From assembly GCA_021464245.1 (NCBI GenBank), contig JADCRB010000098.1:1302001-1366000 (forward strand): 64,000 nucleotides of DNA, written 5' to 3'. The DNA comes from Carallia brachiata. Taxonomy: Eukaryota > Streptophyta > Magnoliopsida > Malpighiales > Rhizophoraceae. Of this stretch, positions 1 to 11,037 are shown piece by piece. The notes below the pieces were generated by a model. It made no database searches. It saw only the letters and a program-made list of their open reading frames with translations, and was not told the DNA's origin. Each line of letters starts with the position of its first letter. Positions within the stretch are counted from its first letter, which is position 1. A program made the translations under genes and the position numbers.

Positions 1-1850
1 CACCGCCAATATGTTGTCGTTGACGAGAACACAAGGAACTTTAATTAGAAAATTTATCACACTAACACAAAGCTTTATTATTTTAACAAAGATTATTGTA
101 CGAAATGAAATTGTTTCGATTTGGTGGGCCAATCTAATATTAAGTTAAAGTAAAAAAAAAAATCTAATAATAAGGTAATATGTGTCATGTCAGAACTTTA
201 ACCTAATATTCCATACATAGATCCCATAAGCATGTTGTCAAAATTAGCTTCTCATGTATAAATTTCACCGAGTGGTCTAAATTCTATTGAATTGTTAGGA
301 TGTTCATATGGTAAAAATGTCTTATGTAACAATTAATTAATTATGTTTTCAAGAGACAACAATCCGGAGAGAATTTTTCCTACAAGGTCCATAATAGTTT
401 CAAAAAAATCACATGCAACCTATAATGAAATTTTAAGCCAAAGGCATTTTGTTGCCTTGACTTTTCAATCTCTGCCTCTGCAACCACACAATCCAAAGTA
501 CCAACCAATCAATCCCAGAAGACAAAACGCCGTTTCACCAAGTGTGAAGCCACGTCAGCTAGCTGGCATGTCAAATTACGACGTGCCACGTGTAAGAGTG
601 CATGTGCTTGTATGTGTAAGAAGAGGCCGAGCTTCCCGGCATCCTTAACGGGGGCCCAATAAGGAGCGCAAAAGGTTAATAGAGCAAATTGCCTTGACCA
701 AAAATATAATCGAGGTTTTGCCAAAATAATGGAGGTTTTGCCAAATTTGTAGTGCGACAAGTGGAATGCATCTACCAAGGGCGAAAGGGACTCGTTGCGA
801 CTTTCATTATGATTTTTATTTTTCTAGAGAAAATACAATAGAAAACTTGTTTCACAAATTTTATCTTTTTTTAAATACAAAAATATTTTTAATAAAAAAT
901 GATGCAGAAATAATATAATTAAATTTTCTTAGATTACATTTTAGATTTTTAAGTAAACTATATTATTGTTGCATGCATCAAGATACATTGCTAATAAAAA
1001 AAAGACAATAAATAGTTAAATGCATCATTTTGCTTGAATTTTTATTAATACAATCTTATACCAAATAAATTTATTTTATTATTTTCATTTTAACTAAATC
1101 TCACTTAAAATTATTTTTATTCATATTTAAAGTTGAATTAATTCAACTAAATTTAATCAAATTAAAATTTCCTTTTAAATTGAGTAAATTTAAAATTATA
1201 CTTGAAATGAATTAAACTAAAAATTCGTTAATCTAGACCGATTACCAGGAATCAAAAACCAAGCCAGTCCCAAGCGTACGTCACCAAGAGACTGTCTTAA
1301 GGCCGCACACGCAACGGACTGAATTTAGTTACGACGTCTTTTTGGTGCTTGGGACGCGCCCACGTGGCGGTCATGTCAATGGCCCCACCGTCCACGGCCT
1401 CTGGTTATGGATACATTTCCATGACTTTCTTTTCCAGTTGCCGTCTCTCTCTTTTTAAAAAAAAAAAAAAAAAAAGAAAATAGGTGGGTGTCGAGTATAA
1501 TTTTATTGAGAATTATTACAATTTTGTAATCAATCACGGGTGTGAAACCATCCAATAATTAGAGAATTCTTAAATTTATTCTCGCCACTCGAATGTAGGA
1601 GAATTTGTTCTCAAAATTTCTCACTTATAATGGAATCCTTTAAGTACATTTTTTTTTTTTTTCTCAGTGCACTGATGAAAAATTTAATCTTATTACTTAA
1701 CTTGACTCTAATATTTAATAAGACTCGATGGCCAAATTTCTGACCTAAAATTGATCCTATTAAATCAATTCAGCCTCTCTCTGTCTTTCAAATAGTAATT
1801 TTCGTCCGGTCCGGTCAAATTATTATCAGATTCCGGCCACCGCCCTTCTC
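1..1850. other. Intergenic/promoter region upstream of the bHLH locus
   Basis: I see no convincing gene here. Short open frames at about 343-778 lack family resemblance and start context. The segment is AT-rich except for a GC-richer block at about 1250-1440. Two perfect CACGTG G-boxes lie at 587-592 and 1361-1366, and a poly-A run sits near 1458-1475. The 3' part probably acts as promoter for the bHLH gene that follows. Confidence 0.5.
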
Positions 1851-1855
1851 TTTTC

Positions 1856-1868
1856 CATTTATATAAAT
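1856..1868 (+). promoter_or_regulatory. TATA box of the bHLH locus
   Basis: The text TTTATATAAAT stands about 325 bases before the first usable ATG of the bHLH reading frame and is followed by a pyrimidine-rich CTCTCT leader, a common arrangement in plant promoters. The start of transcription would be near 1890-1900. The position is inferred from composition only. Confidence 0.45.
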
Positions 1869-2190
1869 CCCACGCTCCCTCTTGGTGCCTTTGCCCTCCT
1901 GTCTCTATCTCTCTTTGCTTTTCGCTCTATAAGTACCAAGAAAACTTTATTCGTATTATGTCTATCGATAGATGCTCATAAAGTTATATATAAGCAATAT
2001 TGCTTGTACTATACTGCTATTTCTAGTGCCCACCAGCGTTTGTGCCACAGTACAATAATTACCGGACACGTAAAATTAAGCAAGAGAAATATAAAGCAGT
2101 TGTCTTTAAATTACTTTCCATTTGGTTTAGTTACTTCGGGGGAGTGGCTTCTGTCTTTGTGGATAATTGAACAGAGCATTGTTACCGGAT

Positions 2191-4836
2191 ATGTTGCATT
2201 CTACGGACATGACAGTGCTGGAGCGGCAAAAGGCTCGGTTGAAATGGCAGCAAGAACAGCAGATTCTTCATCAACAACAGCGAGAGGGTTATTTTGGGGA
2301 TTTGAGCAGCGTGTTTCAAGTGCAGCAACAGCAGCAGCAGCAGCAGCTGGGGTTTCAGGGCGGAGGCGGTCTTGGTGAGGTGGTGACACTTTCGACCACA
2401 TTTTCCGTGAAACCAGTCCCGGGTTTGGTGGATAATGGCTGGCCGAATTTCGTGGGGTTCGGGCCTCTGGTGGGTATGGCAGTGGTAATGATGGGTCGGG
2501 TTTGGAGTTTGATTATGCCGCCATCTCTGGGACCTCTGGCTGCCAACCGATGGTGACGGAGGCCGCCGCTGCAGATAAAGGCAGAGAATCTGTTGCATTG
2601 GAAAAAGTCAGTACTGGTGCTGGCAGAGAGTTTTAAGAAGAGAAAGGTGACAAAGTCCATAATAATGCCGAGGTGCCTTTTTCTTGTTTGTGTTTCCATA
2701 ATTTGATTGATCACTTTATTCTCTGGAAAGCTCAAAAAAAAAAAAAAGCTTCTTTCTCCCATTGCAAGCTGATTTTGCCCAACGTTTTTTAAGCCTTAGT
2801 TATCTGTCATGGCTGCCTAGCTCTGTCTGTTGTGGCATTCATTTTAATTGTAGATGATAAGCTCTTTCTTGAAAATGCCTGGTCAAAAAGAAAGAATTTA
2901 AAGAAATTGTTTGAAACCATTGAGAAAGAGGATGTTGATCAAAGGACTTTTGCTGCCCTGTGTAGGTTGTTGCAGAAGAAGAAACCCGAGACAAAAGAAT
3001 CAGAGGATGCCAAGAAGAAAGAGAGTCAAAGATCACGGAGAAGATCAGCACCAAAAGTGGCGATGGCAACAGCAATAAAAGCAGCAACAACAAGAAAACC
3101 AACAATAGCTCCTGCAGCAACAAAGAAAATTCGAAGAGACTTCAAAGGATAATTCGAAAGTGACCGAGGTTCAAAAGCCGATTACATCCATGTCCGGGCG
3201 CGCCGAGGTCAAGCCACTGACAGCCACAGCTTAGCAGAAAGAGTGAGTTAAAATTTCATTATTTTCTTTTTTTAAGGTACCACAATTGCTGTTAATGATT
3301 AACTTTTTTCCCTGTTCTATAGATTTTATTTAGCAGCTTTGTCTAATACACAAGATATGGGATTTTATGCAGGTGAGGAGGGAAAAGATTAGTGAAAGAA
3401 TGAAGTATCTGCAAGATTTAGTGCCAGGGTGCAATAAGATCATAGGAAAGGCTGGCATGCTTGACGAAATCATTAACTATGTTCAATCTCTTCAGCGACA
3501 AGTAGAGGTAATTAATTTTTACTACTTTTCAAATTATTGTTTCTTGTACTTTCCTTGCCGAATTATTGATCAAATTCTTATATGTTGTTGTACACAGTTC
3601 CTGTCCATGAAGCTAGCTGCTGTAAATCCAAGGCTCGACTTCAACATTGACGACTTGTTTGCCAAAGAGGTAAAACTAAAAGTCGTTTCACAAACCGGCT
3701 TATGAATAATAGAAGCATACTTTCTCTGAAGTGTTTGTGGCTTTGTTCTGTAGTTAAACTCTCTGTGTTTTGATCAACAGGTGTTTCCTAGTTGTGCAAT
3801 CAGTTTTCCAACGGTCGGAATGTCTTCAGATTTGACTAATCCTGCCTACCCCTACCATGAGTTTAATCCTGTACAACAACCTATGGTTACATGTGGATTG
3901 GTATTGGGGACGAACGCTCCTGATATGGGGCTTAGAAGATCCATCCGTGCTCCTGTACCAATATCTGAGCCATTTCTTGACACATTTTGTTTCACAGTAA
4001 TGACTTGTACACTAAAAATTCTCCATTAATTTGGGAGTTTCTATATGCATAGTCGTCGTCCTGATATGGATGTTGCTTGCCTTACAGCAAATCCAACCTT
4101 CATCAAATTGGGATGTTGATCTACAAAGTCTTTGCAATGTAGGATTTGATCAGGGAAGATCAACATTTTTTCCATCTCAGCCATTTACAGGTAAGATAGA
4201 ACTAACATGTCTCGTCAAACTTTGCTTTATTGCTCTGATAATCATCTTGCAAGTGACTATAAGAAAAGCAAAGTGGATTTAACTACCAGTGATGGAGACC
4301 TTACAGGACCCACAAATGTCAATGATTTTTCATTGGAAGGAAATGTGTGTTTGTGCTGTGCTTGGTATGAAGCAAGTTGTTTATAGGGTATTTTCCTTTT
4401 CTCCCAAAAGATCGATACCTTTCGTTCCTTTTTTTCTTTTCTATGAACATGATTCTCCCTTTACAGTTCTTCCTGTTGAAATAAGGAGCAATCGAAGGTG
4501 GTCAGCCTTTTGACTGTCTAAAGGCATGATTGCCACCTAATCCCAATTGATGGGACATAAATGCGTCTCTAAGGATGATTTCACAAAGCCTATTTTTTAT
4601 AATCAATAATCTTGACAAAGCCTACGATTTTTATAACTTATGACTGCGATTGTTAATCAAATCAGCTTTTTAATTACGTAGTTTAATGATATTGCTATCA
4701 CTAGACAGGAAGTGCCTTTTCATGCAAATAATGAAATGCCCCATTAACCAATAAGATTGATTAATGCATTCTAAAAGATGCCATGGCAACTTTCGCAGGT
4801 CCTCTTGATGCTAGCAATCTCAAGATGGAGATGTGA
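2191..4836 (+). pseudogene. bHLH transcription factor, CIB1/bHLH63-like, with frameshifts in 5' exons
   Basis: This family consists of nuclear bHLH factors that bind G-box/E-box DNA and act in light and growth control. Exons read: 2191-2672, 2966-3242, 3373-3507, 3598-3669, 3781-3996, 4088-4190 and 4799-4836 (stop TGA). All introns are GT-AG. The basic region [18 protein letters not shown] (end of exon 2) keeps the His-Glu-Arg DNA contacts, and exon 3 gives the helix-loop-helix with [16 protein letters not shown]. Exons 3 to 7 are in perfect phase. Exons 1 and 2 are not: frame changes occur near 2474, 2632 and 2655 in exon 1 and near 3138 and 3178 in exon 2. The family start Met-Asn-Arg-Ala-Leu is read here as TTG at 2167, leaving ATG 2191 as the first start. 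Either this is a young pseudogene or the assembly has indel errors; the other long genes in the window are clean. Confidence 0.75.
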
Positions 4837-5065
4837 GACAAGATTGTTGATTTTATACGGTTTATTAGGACAGTTCCATTCTAAATGCCTCTGTTCCTGA
4901 TTCTTTTTTTGTTCTATAAATACATACGTATATATATTTGTACCTATACCAAGTGACATAGTATGAATAAAGAGCTATACCTATCAACATCAAATGCTTT
5001 CTTTTTCTTGCAATGTATACATGTCAATCGCCCCATAATGAGTTTTGGTCACACGAAAAAGATAG

Positions 5066-5245
5066 ATGTTGATTGAGGAGGGGACCAAAGAGTTAGGCCT
5101 GAAGGCAAGTTTAAGTATTGGTGGGGCCAAGGGGGTCGTGGTTCTTGTTAATGAAGCACAGCTAAGGTCTCTAGCTGCTCAAATAAAGGATCTCAATGAA
5201 CAAAATTATCATTTCGTGGACAAAGTCACCCTTATGGGGCTGTAG
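5066..5245 (+). other. Unrecognised 59-codon ORF with coding-like composition
   Basis: An ATG at 5066 opens a 59-aa frame ending in TAG at 5243-5245. The product is balanced in composition, starting MLIEEGTKELGLKASLSIGG and containing NEAQLRSLAAQIKDLNEQN, which could form an amphipathic helix. That is unusual in this AT-rich spacer. No family is recognised. It may be a decayed exon, a small gene or chance. Confidence 0.2.
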
Positions 5246-7161
5246 CCATTCGACGAAATGGGACCCCAGATGACATAAGCCTTGCTGCTAGTGCTGGGCC
5301 TTCCTTCTTGGCCCCCTTTTTAAGGACAGTTTGATTGAGACTTTGATAATTAGGCAATAAATACGGATTCGTTAGGATAGTTTTTTTATGTCCCAGTAAA
5401 CTAAAGGTTCCGTTTCTTTATGGTCCAAAATATTAGGTATAGGCAATAGGTTGATTATGAAAGTTAGAGTTTCATTTCCCATGACGTATGATTTCTTGTG
5501 TATTTTACATCCTATGGCGGTATCTGCAATAAGAATCTCTTTAACTTTATATGATATTTATATCTTTAGCAAGTCGAAGAAAGTTGGATAATAGAATTTT
5601 CACGTGAGCTAAAGTTGGGGGTGACATATCCACCATTACCATAGCTGTTACAGATTTACCAAGTCCACGCATGACTATACAAGAGTTGGTCTAAAATCTG
5701 AATGAACCTAGTTCCAAAATAGATAATTTCCAATGCAAACAGAGAGCACCATCCTAGTGAAACTAAACGATTCACCTTCTCAAATTCCACTCCAACATTT
5801 GTTAAAACCGTCCTCCTGTTAATTTACAAGTGTCTAATGTTCTTCGCCTAAAAAATATTAGATAAGTTTTCAACAACCAGTTTTCTGTGGCTTGAAAATG
5901 TTATGCTTAGTATACATCCATTCTAATGTTTGGATCCGAGTGAATAAGAAAAGAGCAATACAGTATTGGGTTGCTGCGAGAAACAAGGGGACCACGACAC
6001 TGATAAGTGGTACCTAAAGTTACATCTAAGAATGTGTCTGTAATTTTACACGATTTTGTGGTCTGGCGTCCTGTCACTGAGTAGAAGCATGTAACTTCGA
6101 CCGTATAAAACAAGCAATATTACTGGAAGTCCAGTTCTCTAGAGGACACTGGTTTTTTATGGAATACACATGATAAGGTAGGGCAGTCTAAAACTCCAAA
6201 ACCAATGTTAAATATTATGATGACAAAAGCAAGCAAAACTACAAGTTTTGCCAATGCCCTGCAGTCCTAGCCACCCAAAAACTGTGGGCTAAAAATCCAG
6301 CTGGTCCACAGTTTACTTGTCATTCCATGGGGCAAGCCGATGTACAACTTGAAACTTGTAAGGGGTTATAATTTCAAGGACGCCGCGAGATGAAGTCTGG
6401 TTCGAAGATATAACGATCATCATGCGGCACACTTGCAGAACGAGTCAATTTTCCTGAGGGCTGCTAAAGACAGACCCCATAAGCACAACATGATGCAATT
6501 GGCTTTGTTGTAATTGGCTTCAATGATGTAATTGAACATTCATGCTGAATTTTTCAGTTAATAAATCAAAAGAACTAAACCAGGAGACTGGGGAATATTG
6601 AAGCGAATCATAAAAGACGTGCTCATGTTCTACCATCCATCAGGCAGACAAATTTACCCAAAAAATAATTTATGGGTAATTAAGAAATGTATCTAATGAA
6701 ATGGGGAGAACAAATTAAAAGAGAAAATTCATAATTTTACGTTTATGCATGTGTATTCTGAGATGACTCGGAATCTAAGGAGGTAATCGCACGATCAGTA
6801 TTGATAAACAATCTTGGCTCACAGATCTACAGATAGCATGCGGACAACACACAATCATCACAAAATTATATAAACTGCATTATCCGGTCATCTGATCCAA
6901 CGGCCAGAAATCTTATTCGTGTACAAAGAAAGCATTTGCGTCCTATCTGAAATTCTGAATCCCTCGGATACTGAGTAAGGACAAAAAAATTAAATAAAAT
7001 TTGTTAAATAAAATCTAAGAACTCACATAAAAAAATTTTAAAGTGAAATAATAATTAAATTAATGATAAAATATTAAAAAAATAAATAAATTATTAAATA
7101 TTATTAAATAAAATTATATTATAATTTAAATAAAATTAGCACAATGAACGATGGCCATAGC

Positions 7162-7188
<27 letters not shown>
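7162..7188. repeat. (AT)n microsatellite
   Basis: About 27 bases of uninterrupted alternating A and T, followed by AAAAGAGAGAG. It is a simple sequence repeat in the spacer downstream of the bHLH locus. Confidence 0.9.
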
Positions 7189-7192
<4 letters not shown>

Positions 7193-9124
7193 GAGAGAGT
7201 CCATTTAAGTAGAGGGAATTAGGTATACAGAAAATAGAACGAAAATTTTTTTTATAATCAGATGATTTATATATATAAACAGATGCTTAATTTCTATAAT
7301 GAAAAAATAGATGAAAAAATATTTCAAAATTTATTGCAATAATTCAGTATCTCATTGCACAAAAAAAAATTCCCGCACCTATTCTCCGTTCACCAAATTC
7401 CGTCAACCTATGATTTTTCCATATAAATACGTCTCCAAGTCTCCGCTCTCGTTAAACTTCTTGCCAGTAGAGAAATGCATAAATGAATGAAAAGAGAGGA
7501 ACAAAAAGGAGTTTTTGCAACATAAACACTGCACAATTTGCCCAGTGTTTTGTTTGCAAAGAACGATCATCTGCATCGCATACTGACTAATCAACTACTG
7601 ATTCCTGCATATCCAACTTAAACCCACGCATCTAGGCAATCCAGCAATTGATCGTGTATTGAAAATTTTGAGGCGAAAAGCCTTTTCTTAAAAAAAAAAA
7701 AAAAAAGTTGATGAAGGGGTTGCATAATCTTTTAGGTAGATTTGCCCAGTTAACAGAACTCCATAATGAGGCTTGGATGATTTAGTACAATTTTTGTCGA
7801 CAATCCAATGGGACAGCGCCTGTTTGACTAATACTAAAAATATCAAGTAAAGTCATCCGTTTATGCAAGAAAATTAAAATAAACTACTGCAATTCAGTAA
7901 ATTTTTTTTATATTAAAAAAAAAAAAAGCAAACAAGACAAAATCTAAATTTTCCTGTTCTATGCAAATTAAACACAGCCATAAAATCCGGAAAGGAAAAT
8001 TAACGTTCTTTCCAAAAAAAAAAAGAAAAGAAAAGAAAAGAAAGAGAAGGTACTCAGAATGTTTAAGAATGGATTAAGGGATTTATCCTCATCCTTAATA
8101 TCGGATTAACGAGATCATTTATCTCATCATCATCGTACCTTCTCTTCTCTTTCAATCTACAAAATTAGCTAACACACAAGCCCACAACCCCACGAAATGA
8201 CACACAGAAAGAGAGAGAAAGAGAGAAGAGAGAGAGAGGGGGGGGGCCGGACAAGGAAGGCCTCCGTTAAGCAACGCCATTGAACGACCCACGGCGGAAC
8301 ATGGTGCCAAAGTGCGCTAGGGTTTCCCTTCTCCCTTTCTTATACCGAGAGATATTGACCTTCTCAGTCGTCTTTAATTACCGAATTACCGTTCCCACCA
8401 TTTTAAATTTTGTGCATTTTTTTTTCTTTTTAATTTAAATCGTCGTCACGTATCTAATTTAATAAATTAACTAATAAATCGATCTGAATAATTTTTTAAA
8501 AAACAGTAAAAAATCTTACAGCAGGTTAAGTTCTATGTTATTATTTTTTCTAAATGGGCTATTGAAATCGGTTTTGGGTTTTCGTCCTTGCTTCTTTTGG
8601 GCCTGTCCTATTTGGACTAGAATCACGTCTTATTTAGTCGAATTGGACTTCAATAACTTTGTACTCGATTCAGGCCTCTTTGTCCACTAAGCTAAGGCCC
8701 ATTTTGAGCTCGTTATGCTCTCGGTTTGGAGGTATGTTATGCTCTGCGATTTCCAGCTTGTTTTAGTTATTGAATTTTGGAAGTTGATCTCTTTCTTTCT
8801 TTCTTTCTGTTTTTGGGTGATATGGTCTAAAATCCAAATTTTCATCGTGCTCTAAAATGTGAATATTTTATTATATCAATTTTTATATTTTTAAGTAAAT
8901 TTATGATTTAACCATAACCGAACAGTTAAACTAACGATGACGAAACTTTTAAATTGGGTTAATTAATGCAATGGTAACTATGCTAGTAATAGTGTAATAC
9001 CATCCAAATACATTGCGAATGCTCAGTTACAAAAGTGGTCAGAGTCTCAAACCTTGGCAGCTGATACAGTGCTCATAAATGCTGCCAGTGACATTTTGGA
9101 ATCATATAAATGGACACGTTGGAG

Positions 9125-9754
9125 CACAAAGTTATCATATCGAAACCCGAAAGGTAGAGAGAGAGCAACCCACGTCGTGTTAAAAAAAATTACTGTTTTA
9201 AGTTCTGTAAGACAAAGTAATAACAGTTTCATAGTGTGTTTCTACGGCAGTGTTCAACAAGGAAGAGGATATTGGGACCTATACCATCAAAGCAGTGGAT
9301 GATCCAAGAACCTTGAACAAAATTCTCTACCTTAGGCCCCTAGACAACATCTACTCATACAACGATCTTGTTTCTTTGTGGGAGAAGAAGATTGGGAAAA
9401 CCCTTGAAAGGTTTACACTCCAGAGGAACAAGTTTTGAAAAACATCCAAGGTTTGTTCAAGAATTATTATTTCTGGTAACCACGCCTGCTTAAACATTCA
9501 CAATTTAACATTGCTTCTCTCATTACTTGCCTACTTTTGCAGAAGCTGCATTTCTAATCAATTTGGTTATAGCAATCGGTCATTCAGTGTTCATAAAGGG
9601 AGACCACACCAACTTCGAGATTGAACCATCTTTTTTGGTGGAGGCTTCAGAGATTTACCCTGATGTTAAATACACTACAGTCTCCGAGTTTCTTGATCAG
9701 TTTGTCCGAGTCATCTTACCATGTTTACATCTTGGGACTGCCACGAGTGATTAG
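9125..9754 (+). pseudogene. PCBER/isoflavone-reductase-like gene fragment (3' part)
   Basis: This is a decayed 3' part of a phenylcoumaran benzylic ether reductase gene, closely related to the fuller copy at 16748-18833. It begins inside what would be exon 3 (near 9125), keeps that exon's donor (AAAG|gtagag), and contains exon 4 from about 9252 (FNKEEDIGTYTIKAVDDP) and exon 5 from about 9542 (GHSVFIKGDHTNFEIEPSF). One base is lost near 9408, where the sister copy reads ERIYTPEEQ. The stop TGA has become CGA, so the frame runs on to 9754. The NADPH-binding N-terminus is absent. It cannot encode an active enzyme. Confidence 0.85.
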
Positions 9755-10175
9755 TGTGAAAGAAAATGAGATTGTTTTAATGTTTTTTTTTTTTTTTTTC
9801 AATTTCGTTGTATTTCCTGTGGATCTATTCCCCATTTCCTTATAGCAGTATGTGATCATCACGCACCGGTGAGAAAGAATGCAACTCGAAATTGCTATTA
9901 AATAAAGATTGGTATGTCACTCCTGTGCAGCGAGAAGAGTGCCTTGGTGTACCTCCAGCTACTGCAGCATTTGCATAAATTTCTCGGTAGCGTTAGATAA
10001 CTCACAATAATCTTAACTCATAATTTATTATATTGACATGGTGATTAAATTGTACTATTTGAAATTATGGAATTGATTGGGATGGCTGTGGGACTATGGG
10101 TATTCACTCACATCACATTTATGTGATTCGAAGGCATTTCCATATTGACGTAGTTTAATTTCATAATTAGAGGAG
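9125..10175 (+). repeat. Segmental duplicate of 18246-19300 (PCBER 3' end plus downstream flank)
   Basis: About 1 kb aligns by eye with 18246-19300 in the same orientation. The match covers intron sequence, exons 4 and 5, and at least 400 bases of non-coding flank, for example AATTTCTCGG at 9978 and 19109 and CACATCACATTTATGTGATTC at about 10109 and 19230. Noncoding similarity shows DNA-level duplication, not retrocopying. Confidence 0.85.
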
Positions 10176-11037
10176 AGTTAAAAAAAAAAGAGAGAGAAAA
10201 AGAAACAAATAACAACAAAATTTCAATCTCAAATTAAATTAAAATTAACTATATAAATTTATTCTTTTCATCTTATTCTGTCGCGCATTAAATCGACTGT
10301 AAGATTTAGTTATTTAGTTCTAAATTCTTTCTAATACTAAATTCTTAAGTTAATTTAGATCCAGCTCTTTCTCATCATCCTACCTATCACTCCATCTACT
10401 TTAATCTAGTCACCCCTTTCACCATGAACGATTACTAGTTTGTATTAGACATGTTCTAACCAAATACAAACTTCACTCCCTCGATTTATTCCTACTAAAT
10501 GCTACACTTAATTTGTTATCTTCATTCCTAATTCAATTCTTCCAATTCTAAAAATGCTTACATATTCATTTAAGCATTCTCATTTTTGTTACATTTAGGA
10601 AGGAAAAAAACAACGTATAAATGAGGAAAGCAAGAAAAAAAAAAAAAAAGAGTAAAGAACTAAACTCGAAACTAACGATGCTTCCCCAATGAACTAAAAA
10701 AAGAGAACAAAAAAAGAAACGATCGCTTCTACCACTTCACATTCCTAAACAGAAAGGCCCAAAATTAGATACATCGAATATTTGATCATGCATGACTACA
10801 TGAGTGCGATGACGATAAAGAAAAAACGACACAGCTTGAGGCATTGAAAAAGCATATTAGCGTAATCGATTCGGGGATATCAAAATTTAAGTTATCAAGC
10901 AATTCACTCAGTACCCACAATTTCTTTTTCCTTAAAGCCAAAAGAAAGAACAATAAATACTTGAGCACTATAAAGATGAAATGCACGGCAACTCCGTAAT
11001 TCTATGGAGCTTTGCAAGCATCTTGGTTTCATTTATC
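10176..11037. other. Spacer and probable 3' UTR of SPB1
   Basis: No gene is seen. 10176-10700 is AT-rich with A-rich runs near 10180 and 10633. The part next to 11038 probably holds the SPB1 3' untranslated region on the minus strand. No clear single poly-A signal can be chosen. Confidence 0.4.

Larger units (their letters stand above)
4837..9000. other. Intergenic spacer, mostly unique, with AT-rich stretches and simple repeats
   Basis: No gene is supported in this 4-kb spacer. It holds a 59-codon open frame at 5066-5245 (listed separately), an AT-rich block at about 6980-7140, an (AT)n microsatellite at 7162-7188, poly-A runs near 7690 and 7915, and AAAAG/GA repeats at about 8015-8250. No transposon ORFs are visible. 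Confidence 0.5.

Noticed and set aside
2182..2762. Several open frames on the minus strand opposite the bHLH first exon
   Set aside because: They are leucine/proline-rich shadows of the CAG-repeat and GC-rich exon and have no family pattern.
7080..7120. AT phrase shared with 24758-24785 (AAATTATTAAATATTATTAAAT)
   Set aside because: It is low-complexity sequence; similarity at this length is expected by chance in such AT-rich DNA.
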